NCBI RefSeq assembly: GCF_907164915.1
Contig: NC_061864.1
Location: forward strand, 16,809,889-16,873,888
Source of the DNA: Impatiens glandulifera
Lineage: Eukaryota; Streptophyta; Magnoliopsida; Ericales; Balsaminaceae
Direction: 5' to 3'
DNA: 64,000 nt
In this document: in pieces, positions 25,948 through 37,333 of the stretch
Layout of the letters: every line of letters starts with the position of its first letter
Numbering within the stretch: the stretch's first letter is position 1
Program-made: the position numbers and the translations under genes
Notes under the pieces: model-generated
What the model was told of the DNA's origin: nothing
Database searches by the model: none
Seen by the model: only the letters and a program-made list of their open reading frames with translations

Positions 25948-28010
25948 TTAAAGAATAGGAAGTTGTGGAGTTTCCCATATATCAAACACATTTTCTTCGC
26001 TATGAAGAGCGAAAAGTCGATCACCACCTATCGAGAAATCACATATAGAACCTCCATATCCGCGTTGTAGCCTCGAAGTCAACACCCAATCGGGACCTGA
26101 AAACACCGAAATAGTATCATTCATAGATGAAAACAATTGCCCTTCATGCAAAGCCAATTTCGGTACACACGGCTCGTCATGCATCTTTCCTTTTGTTAAC
26201 CTACTTCTCGAGCACCATCTCACACTCCCAGACCCTCCTCGTAAGTCCATAAACCCTAACTCCTCGTACTCGTTTACAACACATATAGAATTCGCCTCGT
26301 CCATTGCTATCGCATCCCAAACCCTCCTCTCGTCGGTAGCCGGAGCTCCCATGTCCGACCAAGACCATACCATCGTATTCTTGTCCCGGAAATCAAGTAG
26401 ACTTATGTAACAATTGTCTTTTCTCGGGTATAATGTTGCGACTAACAAACAATTTGTTCCGTTTAACCATTGTAATCTGTCTGCTTCACCGAGCGACCAA
26501 CCAATTGGTTCGTAATAAAAATCGATTTGTTTTCCGATAGTTTGATCGAAAACTCCAATTCCGTATTCATTTGATCGCCCTTTACAACTAGAGAATATCT
26601 TTTGATCCGGGCTGAAACTTAACGCACCAGCCGTGTAACTCTTCACCTTTAAAGAATTCAATATAGAGTTAATGAAATAATGTATTCATAGTTTCTTACT
26701 ATTAAATAAACAAAATTAGCCAAAAATAAACAACTATAATCTTATTTTAACATTAATAAAGTAAAAAGGATTAGTGAAAATGTGTCATTTTCTAAAAACC
26801 CAAAATAAAATTTTAGTTTAAAGTGTTTTAAGTTAGAACTAGACTTTTCATCTATTAAATAATTTTTTCTTATCAAATTATTCGAATCTCAAAAGATAGA
26901 TTTATATAGGATAATAATAATAAGAGTATATCGATAAATTCAACGAAAAATTCAACGAAAAATTCAACGAAAGTAAGTCCACGAATCCGACGTGGCCTGT
27001 CAGGTGTCCCCACGTCCCAAAAGCGCTCCGAAACCACTCATTTTGAGTATCGAAACAGTCATTTCGGGAAGAATTTTTTTTGGGTTCCCAAAATGATCGT
27101 TTCAGGACCTGAAATTACCGTTTCAGGACATTTGAAAATTTTCTCTCTCCTACCCACGTATGCCACGTTTATTTGTGGACTTATTTTCATTGAATATTTC
27201 GTTGAGTTTATCATCAATAATAATAATCTTATCACAAAAATCTTAATAAATATAATATGTTTTTGTACTAATTAAAAAAAACTAAAAATTTTGAACTACA
27301 TAAAGAAATGATTTTTTATTTTTCACAATAAGAATAAATAATAACTTATTAGTAAATATAGAAAATAATTAACCTACCTGATGATGATGTGCCACGTGGA
27401 ATTTATGTCTAAGCGATCCCGAAGACGCGTTAAACATCCCCATACCGCCGGCGTTAGGCGATCCGAGGCGTTCGCAGGCGGCCACGACGATCGTATCACA
27501 ATCAATCCATCCGACGTCGTTTACCCTCTGACAATCGAGATTGATCGGAGGATGTTCTTCAATCATCCAATCATAGACGTGAACCATACTTCCGTGAGCA
27601 ACGCAGCAGCCGCCGTCAGGTCCGGCTCGGATTGCGATTCCGTCTCCAGGAGCGCGACCGGTGACGGATTTTGACAGACGTAGACGATTGCCGTCGAACC
27701 GGCCCCATTTGGCGAACCGGACGTGGTCTAATAAACCGTAAAAGAGGGCTTCTCTGTAGAGGAGTTTTTCTGGAATATTTGATGGGATGAAGAGTTCGCC
27801 TGTTCGTAGAAGGTCGAGGAGGATGGCGAAACAGTTAGGGTTACGATCGATGAAGTGTTCGTCGCCGGAGATTTGAGATTGGAGATTCCAATCGTCGTCG
27901 AATAGTGCGCCGAAATATGAATTGCGGCCGGCTATTGCTAGGGTTGTTGCAGTGGTTTCGAAGATCTTTCCTCCTACGTTGAATTTAATTCGGTCCGTTT
28001 GTACTCCCAT
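25948..28010 (-). CDS. BTB/POZ (KCTD T1-type) domain protein, At2g24240/At4g30940 family
   Basis: Two exons on the minus strand, 28010-27378 and 26646-25948, both phase 0, 443 residues. Residues ~5-105 form a T1-type BTB fold opening IKFNVGGKIFETTATTLA and containing DRNPNCFAILLDLLRTGEL. These domains oligomerise and often serve as substrate adaptors for CUL3 ubiquitin ligases. The remainder (about 140-443) looks like a degenerate beta-propeller, with repeated short hydrophobic strands ending in Trp/Asp-containing segments. The ATG at 28010 (MGVQTDRIKF) is chosen because the upstream in-frame codon is TTG. The 731-bp intron holds a small MULE-family element at about 26924-27214. The gene product is probably intact. 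The plant function is poorly defined. Confidence 0.92.
26924..27214. mobile_element. Small non-autonomous element of the MULE-1 family inside the BTB gene intron
   Basis: The left end reads GATAAATTCAACGAAAAA and continues to AAGTCCACGAATCCGACGTGG. The right end, complemented, reads GATAAACTCAACGAAAT and continues to AAGTCCACAAATAAACGTGG. These are the terminal motifs of MULE-1 and MULE-2. The interior carries degenerate TTTCGGGA/CCTGAAA units like the arrays of the large elements. It lies in an AAT-rich target, so the exact target duplication and ends are ambiguous. It has no coding capacity. Confidence 0.75.
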
Positions 28011-29068
28011 GGCGGAATTGATCAAATTCAGATCCGATAATTGAAATTGATCATGAGATCTAAAAGATTAAAGATCCATTCACCACTGCTTTCACTGATT
28101 TCTCTTTCTCTCTCTCTCTCTACTGATCTTCAAATTGTTCGAAGAAGAAGAAGATAGTGGGTGCTGGGATTCAATTTCAGCCGTTGATGATAGAGATGAT
28201 CCAACGATAGTTATAATTAGCTTCTTTTTTTATAGGGTCCTACTTAATCTAAAGAGTGTGAAATGGTTTGTTTGAAACATAGTATAAAATTGAATTGATG
28301 TCAATTTTGTCAAATGAATTATTTATATATGAAGAAAACAGTATGATTCTAGTAATAATGTTTTTCCTTTTAATTTAAAGACATTTTTATTTTTCAATGT
28401 AATTGTATGATATGTAATGTAAGTGGTTGGCACATATGTTCATGCAGGCCCCAACCTAAGATTGGGTTAGTGGACTAAACAAAATGGTGTCCCTTTCAAA
28501 CATAATTAAAGCATCATTTGATCTCATCTTGCATTAAAATAAAACTAGACAATAAAAAAAAGAAAAAATAATTAATTGCTCTTATTTAAAGTTGAAGTCA
28601 TTGTTTTTTCTTTCATTTGATCTTATTTTGCATTCAAATAAAATTGGCCCAATTACTATGAGACTCGAACTTAAGGCGGAGACTCAAACTCTGAGTTAAA
28701 TTATATGGGGCTCGAATTATAAATTATCAAACATTTATTATTTGAGGTTTTTCATTCAACATCAAATGGACATTTATTCTGTCAATTACTTTATTTATTT
28801 CCAACTTAATTCTAAAATCAAACACATCATATTCCTCCCTTCTCCTCTTCCATTGAGTCTCTCTTATTTTTCAAACATCATAGAAACCAACCAATATAAT
28901 ATGAGAATGAAGCAAACACATAATCTTGTTTCATTAAAAACAAAAATAACTTCCCAAACACCATAAATTAAAGTAACCTACCTCATTTGGTCAAATTCTT
29001 ATTTCATTAAAAACAAAGATAACTTCTCAAACACCATAAATTAAAGTAACGATGAAAAAACATTTATT
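28011..29068. other. Spacer with a two-copy direct repeat
   Basis: Promoter side of the BTB gene, with CT-rich leader near 28096-28120. A 50-bp block starting TTTCATTAAAAACAAA and ending ATAAATTAAAGTAAC occurs at about 28928 and again at about 29002. No protein gene is supported. Confidence 0.5.
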
Positions 29069-29142
29069 TGCTCTTATTGAGAGTTGAACTCAAGACCTCC
29101 CGCTTACTAAACGGGTGCTCTAACCAACTGAGCTATAAGAGC
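29069..29142 (-). tRNA. tRNA-Thr (anticodon AGU)
   Basis: The minus strand folds as a complete 74-nt tRNA. The acceptor GCTCTTA pairs with TAAGAGC. The D arm is GCTC...GAGC. The anticodon stem CCCGT/GCGGG encloses the loop TTAGTAA, giving anticodon AGT. The variable loop is AGGTC. The T arm TTGAG/CTCAA encloses TTCAACT, and the discriminator base is A. No intron is present. Box A (TAGCTCAGTTGG) and box B (GAGTTCAACTC) are intact, with A instead of G at one usual box B position. Confidence 0.9.
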
Positions 29143-31511
29143 AATTATTAACAAATTTATAATATAACAATAAATTGTGATAACATGAGTTTTATTTTTA
29201 TTTTTTATTGTGATAGTCTTTTGACTAAGTGATTAAGTTAAGTAAAATTAACGTGAATTTAAAGTTTATAACGATGAGGATAATTGAAATGGACATTAAT
29301 TTTTTATTCAATTTCATTGTTAAATACCATTCAATTTTTATGTTTAAAAAATAATTTGAATATATATTATTTATATTATTAAGATATTAGTTTCATATAA
29401 CTTAAATATCAAAAAAAATATGTTAATTTACTATATTAACAAAATATCGATTTGACATGTTAACTTTCTAAATAACAACACAAAATATTAGTTCGAAATG
29501 TTAACTTACTTAATTTAAAATATTTTAACTTTCTCAATTAAAAACAAAATTATCACTTAAAATATTTTAATATTGTTGTAAGTGATAAAATAATAATATA
29601 TTTTATTTAGAACATATAAAAATAAATATTTAGAATTACAATTTCGCGCTAAATAAGTAAAATTGAGAATTATAAAATTTTAATTAAAATTCTTAATCTT
29701 AGAATAATTTACCAAATTTAAGAATTAAAATTTTAACTAATTTTGTGGTTAAAAACATAGAAACCTAGCATAGGTAAATAAATATGATTGTTACCTTTGA
29801 TTTAGGATAGAGAAATATATAGTAATATCACTGTCAGAGAGTCAAAATCCTTATAACAGTATATTTTTGGATAATTTAGAAGGAATTTTTCGATAAGTTG
29901 TTCTCGTTATCCCTCCTTGACTATGAATTTATTTTTGTTGAAGGAATATGATGGGAAAAATGAACATTGATTAGAAGAGAAAGTATTTGAGGAAATTAGG
30001 ATTCATGGTATAGAAGAATTTAATGAAGTAGACATTTGTGTGGAAAGCCTAGTCTGTATTGATGTTTAAGTAACTCATATATTAGTAATTTTGAAAAATC
30101 TTTTAGTAAATTGGAGAAATTGAATATGTGAGAGTAGATTATAAGATAGTTTTGTTATGAAGTTAATGTGATGCATTATTTAGAATTTCTCTAGATTCAG
30201 ATGAAATCATAAAAACTTATTCAAAGTTTCTTTCCAGATTTATCATTAAGTATATTTGCTTTTGAAAGATTTATATACAATAGTCTTGATGACAATATCT
30301 ATGTAACTTTTTATTGGTTATGTAATATACTGTTTGATTTAATCTCTGTATGTGTTATGTTTTTATTATTATTATATTTAGTGTAAAATCTTAAATTACA
30401 AAAAAAATTATTATAAATTATTATTATTATATATATATATATGCGTACATTGTAAGATTAAAATACTAATAACAATAATATGGTTATAAAAATGAATGAC
30501 ACAAAAATTATAGCTATCTAATATAAAATTATTTTGAAAATCTATTTACCGCTTTTTAAAATATATGCTTTTTAAAATATATGATAAAAATTTGGATAAA
30601 CTCATATGTAATTGTAATTAGTGTTATAATTTATGTATATCAATCTCAAATTTTCAAAATATATAAATTATTACTTTTTAAACATAACATGAATAGTTTT
30701 AATATCCATTTATATATATAATTAAAAATATCGATATACTTCACAAGTTTTTGGAACTTAGATTTGTTTGAATTGAAGTTTTCTTTTGTAATCTAGAGAA
30801 AAAGAAGAAAATAATGATAGTGGAGATTTTTTTAAAGAAATAATGATTATATTTAAAAAATAAATAAAAAATATTAATATGTATAAATAATAATAATTTA
30901 AAAGAAAGAATATTTTAGTATTTTAATTAATAAATTAAATAATATAAAGAGATTGAAATGATATTTAATTTTATACATTACCTTAAAATTATAAAAAAAT
31001 AAATTATATTGATCTAAATTTAAAATAAAATAAATAAAGTTGAACAACTAGTGTTATATAAATAAATATATAAAAAATATATAACATAATGACTTTTTAA
31101 AAAAGATAACATGTGCTTATATATAATTTAACTATACATTTATAATTGAGATTGATAAGAAAACTTGGAAATTTGCAAATCAAGAGCATAACAAGAATGA
31201 GATATCCTTTTTATTTTTGAAGCATGTAACAATTTTTTTTTAAAATAAGTATAATATTATTTTATTTTAAATTTTACAACACACAAATATTATATTAGTT
31301 TAATATAATAGAGGTTTAACACACAATTTACCTTGGATTAGACATTTTTCTTATTATATTCTTAAGAAATTATTATTTTTTTTATTACATATTACACATC
31401 AATTCAAAAAAGACAAATACATTTATTTGTAACACATAATTATTATGGATAACTCAACCTTGTGAATACCTTATAGTATATTAATAAGAAAATACAGACC
31501 AAATCAACTGA
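29143..31511. other. AT-rich intergenic spacer
   Basis: No gene or bounded repeat is supported. A short TA run lies at 30428-30442. Confidence 0.5.
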
Positions 31512-33323
31512 TCAAGAGATTATCTGGTGCAGGATAAGAGTGGCTCCATGTTGAGGTTGCAGATTGGTAGTGGTGTTTGGTGCATGAGTGTAAGAAGGCG
31601 AGAGCTCAAACGAAAACCGTTGTAAAAGCATTGCGATCGCCAATTTGGCTTCCAACATCGCAAAGCTTTTCCCCAAACAAATCTTGGCCCCCCACCCAAA
31701 TGGAAAGTAAGCTCGTTGAGCTTTCGATGCATTCGATACTCCTTCAGCAAATCTCTCTGGATTGAATTCTTCAGCATCTTCACCCCAATGCTCTTTATCA
31801 TAGTGCATCAACAAGACTGGCAAATACACTTCTACTCCAGCAGGAACCAACAGGTTCCCTAGTTCGGTCATATGTGTTGTGTGTCGCGCAAAGAACACAA
31901 CCGGTGGGTATAGTCTTAAGACTTCGTGAAGAATCATTGTCACCTGCATACAAACAAAAATACCAAACTTAGCTAAGTTTTTTCAAGAATTTGAACATAT
32001 GGAACAAGAACTTACAATCTTTAGGCGATTTAGATCAGGAAGCTCAGGTATCCTAGTCCCACAAACATGTAAAACTTCATCTCTAGCCTTTTCTTGCCAA
32101 TCGGGATGCATGGAAAGGACTATTGATGTCCAAGTTAACAAATTTGAAGTAGACTCTTGAGCCCCAAAGTAGAACAATTTGCATTCTTCGATGATATCTT
32201 CGATGGTCATCTCACTATTACCATCCGCTTTACATTGCAATAACAAACCAAGCAAGTCTAAATCTTTGTTACTAGTATCATTTTCTTCTCTCTTTTGGAT
32301 CATATCTCTTAGAATTGCTTTGATTTGATTGTCTAATTCATACCTCCGCCTATTCTTCTTAGTGGGTATAAATCTGTTATTACAAAATTTCAAAAGTTAG
32401 GTATCTTAGTTGATGAAAAGATCCAAGTATGTGGGTACCTCAATCCGGGGAAGTATATATCATGATATGCTTCCATGGCTAGAACAATTTGCTCCTTTTG
32501 AAGAGCAAATATCTTCTCTCCTTCCTTATAGTTGCTTCCAAAGGCTGTTCGAGCAATTACATCCAATGAAAAAGCTCGAAACTCGCAAGCCATGTCAATC
32601 TCACAGGATCCCGAGGGACTCACAAGTTTCACCAATCTATCAAGTAGGTCACAACAACAAGCAGAGAATGCTGGCAACATTCCCTGTTAATAAAACCAAA
32701 TTTAGAACTTTTTTTTTAGTTTGAATTTGATGTAAAATATGTATAGAATGGATACCTGTATCTTCTGATGATGGAAAGCAGGAGAAATTAATCTTCTCCT
32801 CTTGGCCCATTTCTGACCTTCAAGAGAAAACACACCTTTACTCAAGAGTTCCATAAGTGGGTTCATTGGAGGCTTCCTGAAATGGTTATTTTTGTCTGCC
32901 AATACTAACTTGAGCAACTCAGAATCTGCTATTATAAGCCTAGGAATTGTTCCAAACCAGCTCAGAGATTGTTTTCCTATTTTGGAAGAAGAGAAACATT
33001 TCATCGAACAGTTAATAGGCAAGAATAAGATATTCATTCATACCATAGGTTTGCACCATGTGATGAATGAAAGGGGTGACACGTGGCGCAATTCGATGGG
33101 TGAGAGGAATAGGACGGGAACATGCTTCGATCATCATCCTCTTGAATTCGCCATTGTCGCCTTGAAGAAGCTTGTAAGGGTTTCCTCTGATTCCTTGGTT
33201 CCTTAGTTTGTTTTCTAGGATCTTTGGTCTCCACCAAATCGTATATAACACTCGAAATAGGATCAATAGAACCACAAAGACACTCAGAATTACCAGAAAC
33301 TGTGAATTCATGTTCAGTTCCAT
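31512..33323 (-). CDS. Cytochrome P450, CYP72 clan (CYP749A-like)
   Basis: Haem monooxygenase anchored in the ER membrane. Five exons on the minus strand: 33323-33044, 32976-32756, 32683-32439, 32373-32016 and 31943-31512, the exon number usual for CYP72-type genes; 511 residues. Residues ~8-30 are a hydrophobic anchor, followed by WWRPKILENKLRNQGIRG. The C-helix region reads GQKWAKRRRLISPAFH. The ExxR pair is E375 and R378 in ILHEVLRLYPP. The PERF-type motif is NPERF. The haem loop FPFGWGAKICLGKSF has the ligand C457. The I-helix oxygen-binding motif is unusual: G319-A-Q-E-S-T324 in place of A/G-G-x-D/E-T-T/S. The glycine and the first threonine are both replaced, so activity may be altered. 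No frame break is seen. The substrate is unknown. Start: ATG at 33323 (MELNMNSQF). Confidence 0.9.
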
Positions 33324-33404
33324 CTTCTTCTTTTTCTTTTCGAATAATCATTTGGGGGAAGAGATGGTATTATTTATATTCATTTTGAACATGAAAATAA
33401 TTGA

Positions 33405-34010
33405 TAGTAGCCGAGATTTTCAAATTTTATAGTCAATTCTTTTGAAAAAACACAAGCTGGTAATGATTTTTTTTACTTTATTTATTTCTTTTATTTTTGT
33501 CGGTGATTAAATAAAATGGAGAAAAGAAACTAATAAGGAAGTTAAAAAAAACTAGTTTGATAGTGTTAGAGTAGAGTTAAAACTTTTAAATATTGACTTA
33601 GAGATCATTTGGTTTGATGAGAGGGTTTTTAGGATAAAATTTAGTTTTTATCTCAAAATTTAAACATATTATCAACTATCAAATCAAATAATTTTATTAT
33701 TTATTTAAATACCCTATAATTTTATCATCTCTTTAAACCATCATTCTCTCACCTATACCATATACTCTAAAGTCAAAAGGTAAATTAATTTTTAAATTTT
33801 AAAAAACAAATTTTTCTTAGTTTTACCAAACAAGAGTTTTATGATATAACTCAAGTAAAACAAAAAAAAAAACTATTTCTTCAAATAAACCCTTATTAGT
33901 TCGAGAACATGTTTATTAGAAAATCCTTAATGGTCACTTAGAATAAGTAAAAGAAAATGTTTTCTTAACAAGCTTAAAAAACTAAAAAATTTAAATGAGT
34001 CAAACTTTTA
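33405..34010. repeat. Direct duplication upstream of the P450 gene, copy 1 (with MITE insertion)
   Basis: The sequence from about 33405 to 33600 and from 33893 to about 34010 is repeated at about 34171-34480 with high similarity. Shared landmarks are CACAAGCTGGTAATG, TGTCGGTGATTAAATAAAAT and ATGTTTTCTTAACAAG. Copy 1 alone carries the Tourist-like MITE. It lies just upstream of the P450 start, so it includes promoter sequence. Confidence 0.8.
33601..33892. mobile_element. Tourist-like MITE, copy 2, with an empty-site paralogue
   Basis: A 292-bp element starting GAGATCATTTGGTTTGATG and ending CTTCAAATAAACCC. It is flanked by TTA at 33598-33600 and 33893-33895. The duplicate segment at 34171-34480 lacks the element and reads straight through the join, so the insertion and its 3-bp duplication can be read directly. 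It is full-length similar to the element at 15729-16005. Confidence 0.85.
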
Positions 34011-34085
34011 AATATTCAGCTCGCAAACATGTTTTTTTAAAATAAAAAATAAATGCTTTTGTTAAAAATGTTCGTTTAAAATAAA

Positions 34086-34140
34086 TGCTCTTGTTAAGAG
34101 TTAAACTCAAGACCGTTTAAAACGGGTGCTCTAACCAACT
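34086..34140 (-). pseudogene. tRNA-Thr pseudogene
   Basis: Matches the intact tRNA-Thr at 29069-29142 over the acceptor/T-arm part and the anticodon-3'/D-arm part. It lacks several bases of the anticodon stem and the 5' acceptor strand. It cannot fold as a tRNA. Confidence 0.75.
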
Positions 34141-34170
34141 TAAAAAATAATTATTCTAAATAAAAAAAAT

Positions 34171-34480
34171 AGTAGCTGAGATTTTCAAATTTTATGGTCA
34201 ATTCTTTTGAAAAAACACAAGCTGGTAATGGTTTTTTTACTTTATTTATTTGTTTTATTTTTGTCGGTGATTAAATAAAATGGAGAAAAGAGACTAACAA
34301 GTAAGTTAAAAAAAACTAGTTTGATAGTGTTATTGAGTCGAATTAAAACTTTTAAATATTGATTTGTTAGTTTGAGAACATGTTTGATTAAAAACTCATT
34401 AATGATCATTTAGAATAAGTAAAAAAAAATGTTTTCTTAACAAGTTTACAAAACTAAAAAATTTAAATGAGTCAAGTTGA
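34171..34480. repeat. Direct duplication upstream of the P450 gene, copy 2 (empty site)
   Basis: Second copy of the segment at 33405-34010, without the MITE. It preserves the pre-insertion target near 34360 (ATTGATTTGTTAGTTTGAG). Confidence 0.8.
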
Positions 34481-37069
34481 AACTAAAAAATATGATAATA
34501 CATTACTTAATTTGTAAAATGTTTCTAACAATAAATAAAATTAAAAAAAAAGCTATCTACGGAAAAGGAGTATGCTTATTTTAAATTGATCCAAATTGGA
34601 ATTATTAATTTAAAGTTAATTGTAATCCATTCGATGTCACAATCTAAGAAATAATAAACAAAATCTACACAATTTCTCCTCTTATTTATTTATTTCCTCT
34701 AAGCAGGCATAACAGCAAAACTCATAAAACTCAGTCACTCACCCCCTAAATGTTATAACAATGTTTGAAAGAAATTATATAATGCCATTAATGTGCAATG
34801 ATCAATTTGGTATGTTTTTCATAATCTAAGAATTTATATGCACATTTATCAAAGTTGTGAAGAGTGCTTTTGGATTTTATTTATTTATTTATTTTTTCAT
34901 TTAAAGGAATTTTTAAATGACATCTAAACTTAGCATTCACTCATAAATATTAGGGACATCAGCGATTTTGGTAATTTTTTGAAAAATTCATTCCAACGGT
35001 CAGTTAGTGTCAGTCTTTTTAAATCTTCGTAACTAAAATGTTGGTTCGATTTGATGAGTTATAAAATCGGTTAGGTTAGTTTATCAGTTTAATCGTTAAA
35101 AAAATAACAAATATATATAATATAATAGAGGAGAAAATGAAAAATAATAAATATATATAATATAATAAACTAAAAGAATTAAAAACTAATTGAGAAATTT
35201 TTATGAATAAAATTTTAACAAATTAATATTAAAATAATTATTTAACTTAAAAAAATATATATTAAAATATTAATTAAATAAAAAATGAGTTTAAAAAATA
35301 AAAAAACATAAAAAAAAATATACAAAAATATATGTATGCAAAGATTTCAACCTTTAACTAAAATAAATAACACCTTTATCTTTTACCATTACGCTAGAAA
35401 GATATATATTTACAAAATATCAAAAAAATAATAACAAGTCATTTATTCTGTTGAAATTTTTAACATTAAAACCGCTAATTGAACCGGCCATGATCGGTAT
35501 AAAAAATTATAAATCGATCAAAATTTGGTTTGGTCTATTTATAATTATTTCGATCGAGTTTATTGACGTTACGATTCAATTTTTTCGATTTTGATTGCAC
35601 CCAAAATAAATAGGAATAATTTTTAAATAATTTATCATTGCATATATCATACTAAACTACTTTTTATTTTTTTATTAATTTATTTATTATGTATTAATAT
35701 ATTTGAAATATTTTCATTAAATAACTTAATTTTTAATTTCTCAAAGCATATAAAAGTTATTTAAATAATCTCATCAACTAAGCCTTATAAAATCTAATTA
35801 ATTTATTTTGCTTGGTTTGCTTTTGGAGGAAATTCTCTGTTCCCAAATTAATTAGGTTACCCTGTTCTTTCTCATAGTGAAGAGAAAAAACAGTAGTTTA
35901 AAAAAAATGTATTTACGTTTTTGCCCCCCATCTCTATGAGAGAGAGAATAGGGGAGGTCGAAAATAGATAACACTGAATGCTTTTTTTATATTATAAATT
36001 AATTTATTTATATTTTTTTAATTATTTAATCACTCAATTTATTAATTTAATTTATTTTAAATTTAATTGTGTAATTTTTTATTTATTTGAAACTTAAGTT
36101 AATTGAATTAAAAATAAAATAAAAGTAGTTTTGATGAGAAATAGTTTTAACTAAAAAAACCAAACTACCTTGACAGAAACAATTGGCCACTGCAAACAGC
36201 GTTCAGCACTAGACCACAGATTTTTTTTATAAAATTAATATTATTTAAAACTTAATCTTTCAATAACAATTCAATTATTTAATATAATTTATTATCTTTA
36301 AATAATTAGGTGATTTATAAAATAAATAAGTTAAAATAAAATTAAATAATCTATAAACTAAATAAATAAGTTAAAATAATCTAACTTCTTACATAGTCGT
36401 GATATATTAAATATATAAATTTATTTTACTAGTTTAGCTCTCTTAATCGAATCACAGTCTAAAAAAAGACTTTAATATTTCCCAGTTGTGAAAACAAAAT
36501 ATGGGAAGTTCGTAGTTATCTCTTTGTAATATAAATAAATAATAATCACAATATATTTATTATAAGCGAGACTGATTAACACTTCAACCAAATAAACATC
36601 AAAGATCAATTAAAAAAAACGTTAAAACAAATTATTTCTACATATAACTAATATTTGTAAAATAATTATTATTTAAAATAATATTTTTTAAACTAACATT
36701 ATATCATTATAGTAATATTAAGAATAGAAAATATATAAGAAAACTAGATTTTAGTTATTTATTAAAATAATGTAAAAAGTTTAAGATAATATATATTTAT
36801 AATAAACTTCAAAATAATATATATTTATTAAAAGTTTAACTCAACATATTAAAATATTTATTTTATAAATTAAATAGATGAACTAATTATTTAAAAATAA
36901 TTATATTATATGGTTAGATTGTTATTAAAAATTTAGTCAAAATTAATTTTCAATAAATAAATTTTAATAAATTTGTTAACATATATATAACAAAAAAATT
37001 ATTCACCTAAATTAATATTTCAATCCGATGTTAAAAAATAATTTTTAAGTAAATTAAAAAAAATGATAA
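34481..37069. other. AT-rich intergenic spacer
   Basis: No coding exon, tRNA or bounded element is supported. The sequence is almost entirely A/T homopolymer-like stretches. Confidence 0.5.
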
Positions 37070-37078
37070 TTTGGTTTT

Positions 37079-37155
37079 GAGATATGATAAACCCAACGAA
37101 GGGTTAGCGAAAGCAAGACCACGAATCCTACGTGGCCTTGCCAGCTAGGAGAGAG
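37079..37155 (+). repeat. MULE-1 left terminal inverted repeat
   Basis: Pairs with 45921-45996. The conserved core is AGCAAGACCACGAATCCTAC followed by GTGGCCTTGCCAGCTAGG. The outer 30 bp are more diverged between the two ends. Confidence 0.9.
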
Positions 37156-37333
37156 AAAAAGAAAAAAAAATAAAAATTCTACATTTCTGCATATCCTCTT
37201 TCACCCAATAGGGTTTCATATTTCTGCATTTCTTTCTTTCTCTGAAACGCATCATTTATTTCTCTTCTCCGGCTGCATTTATTTCTCTTCTCCGGCTGCA
37301 TTTATTTCTTTCTACGGCAGCATTTACTTCTCC

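Noticed and set aside
36000..37069. Possible gene in the AT-rich stretch left of MULE-1
   Set aside because: Only A/T-rich runs with frequent stops in all frames. No splice-bounded exon chain could be built.
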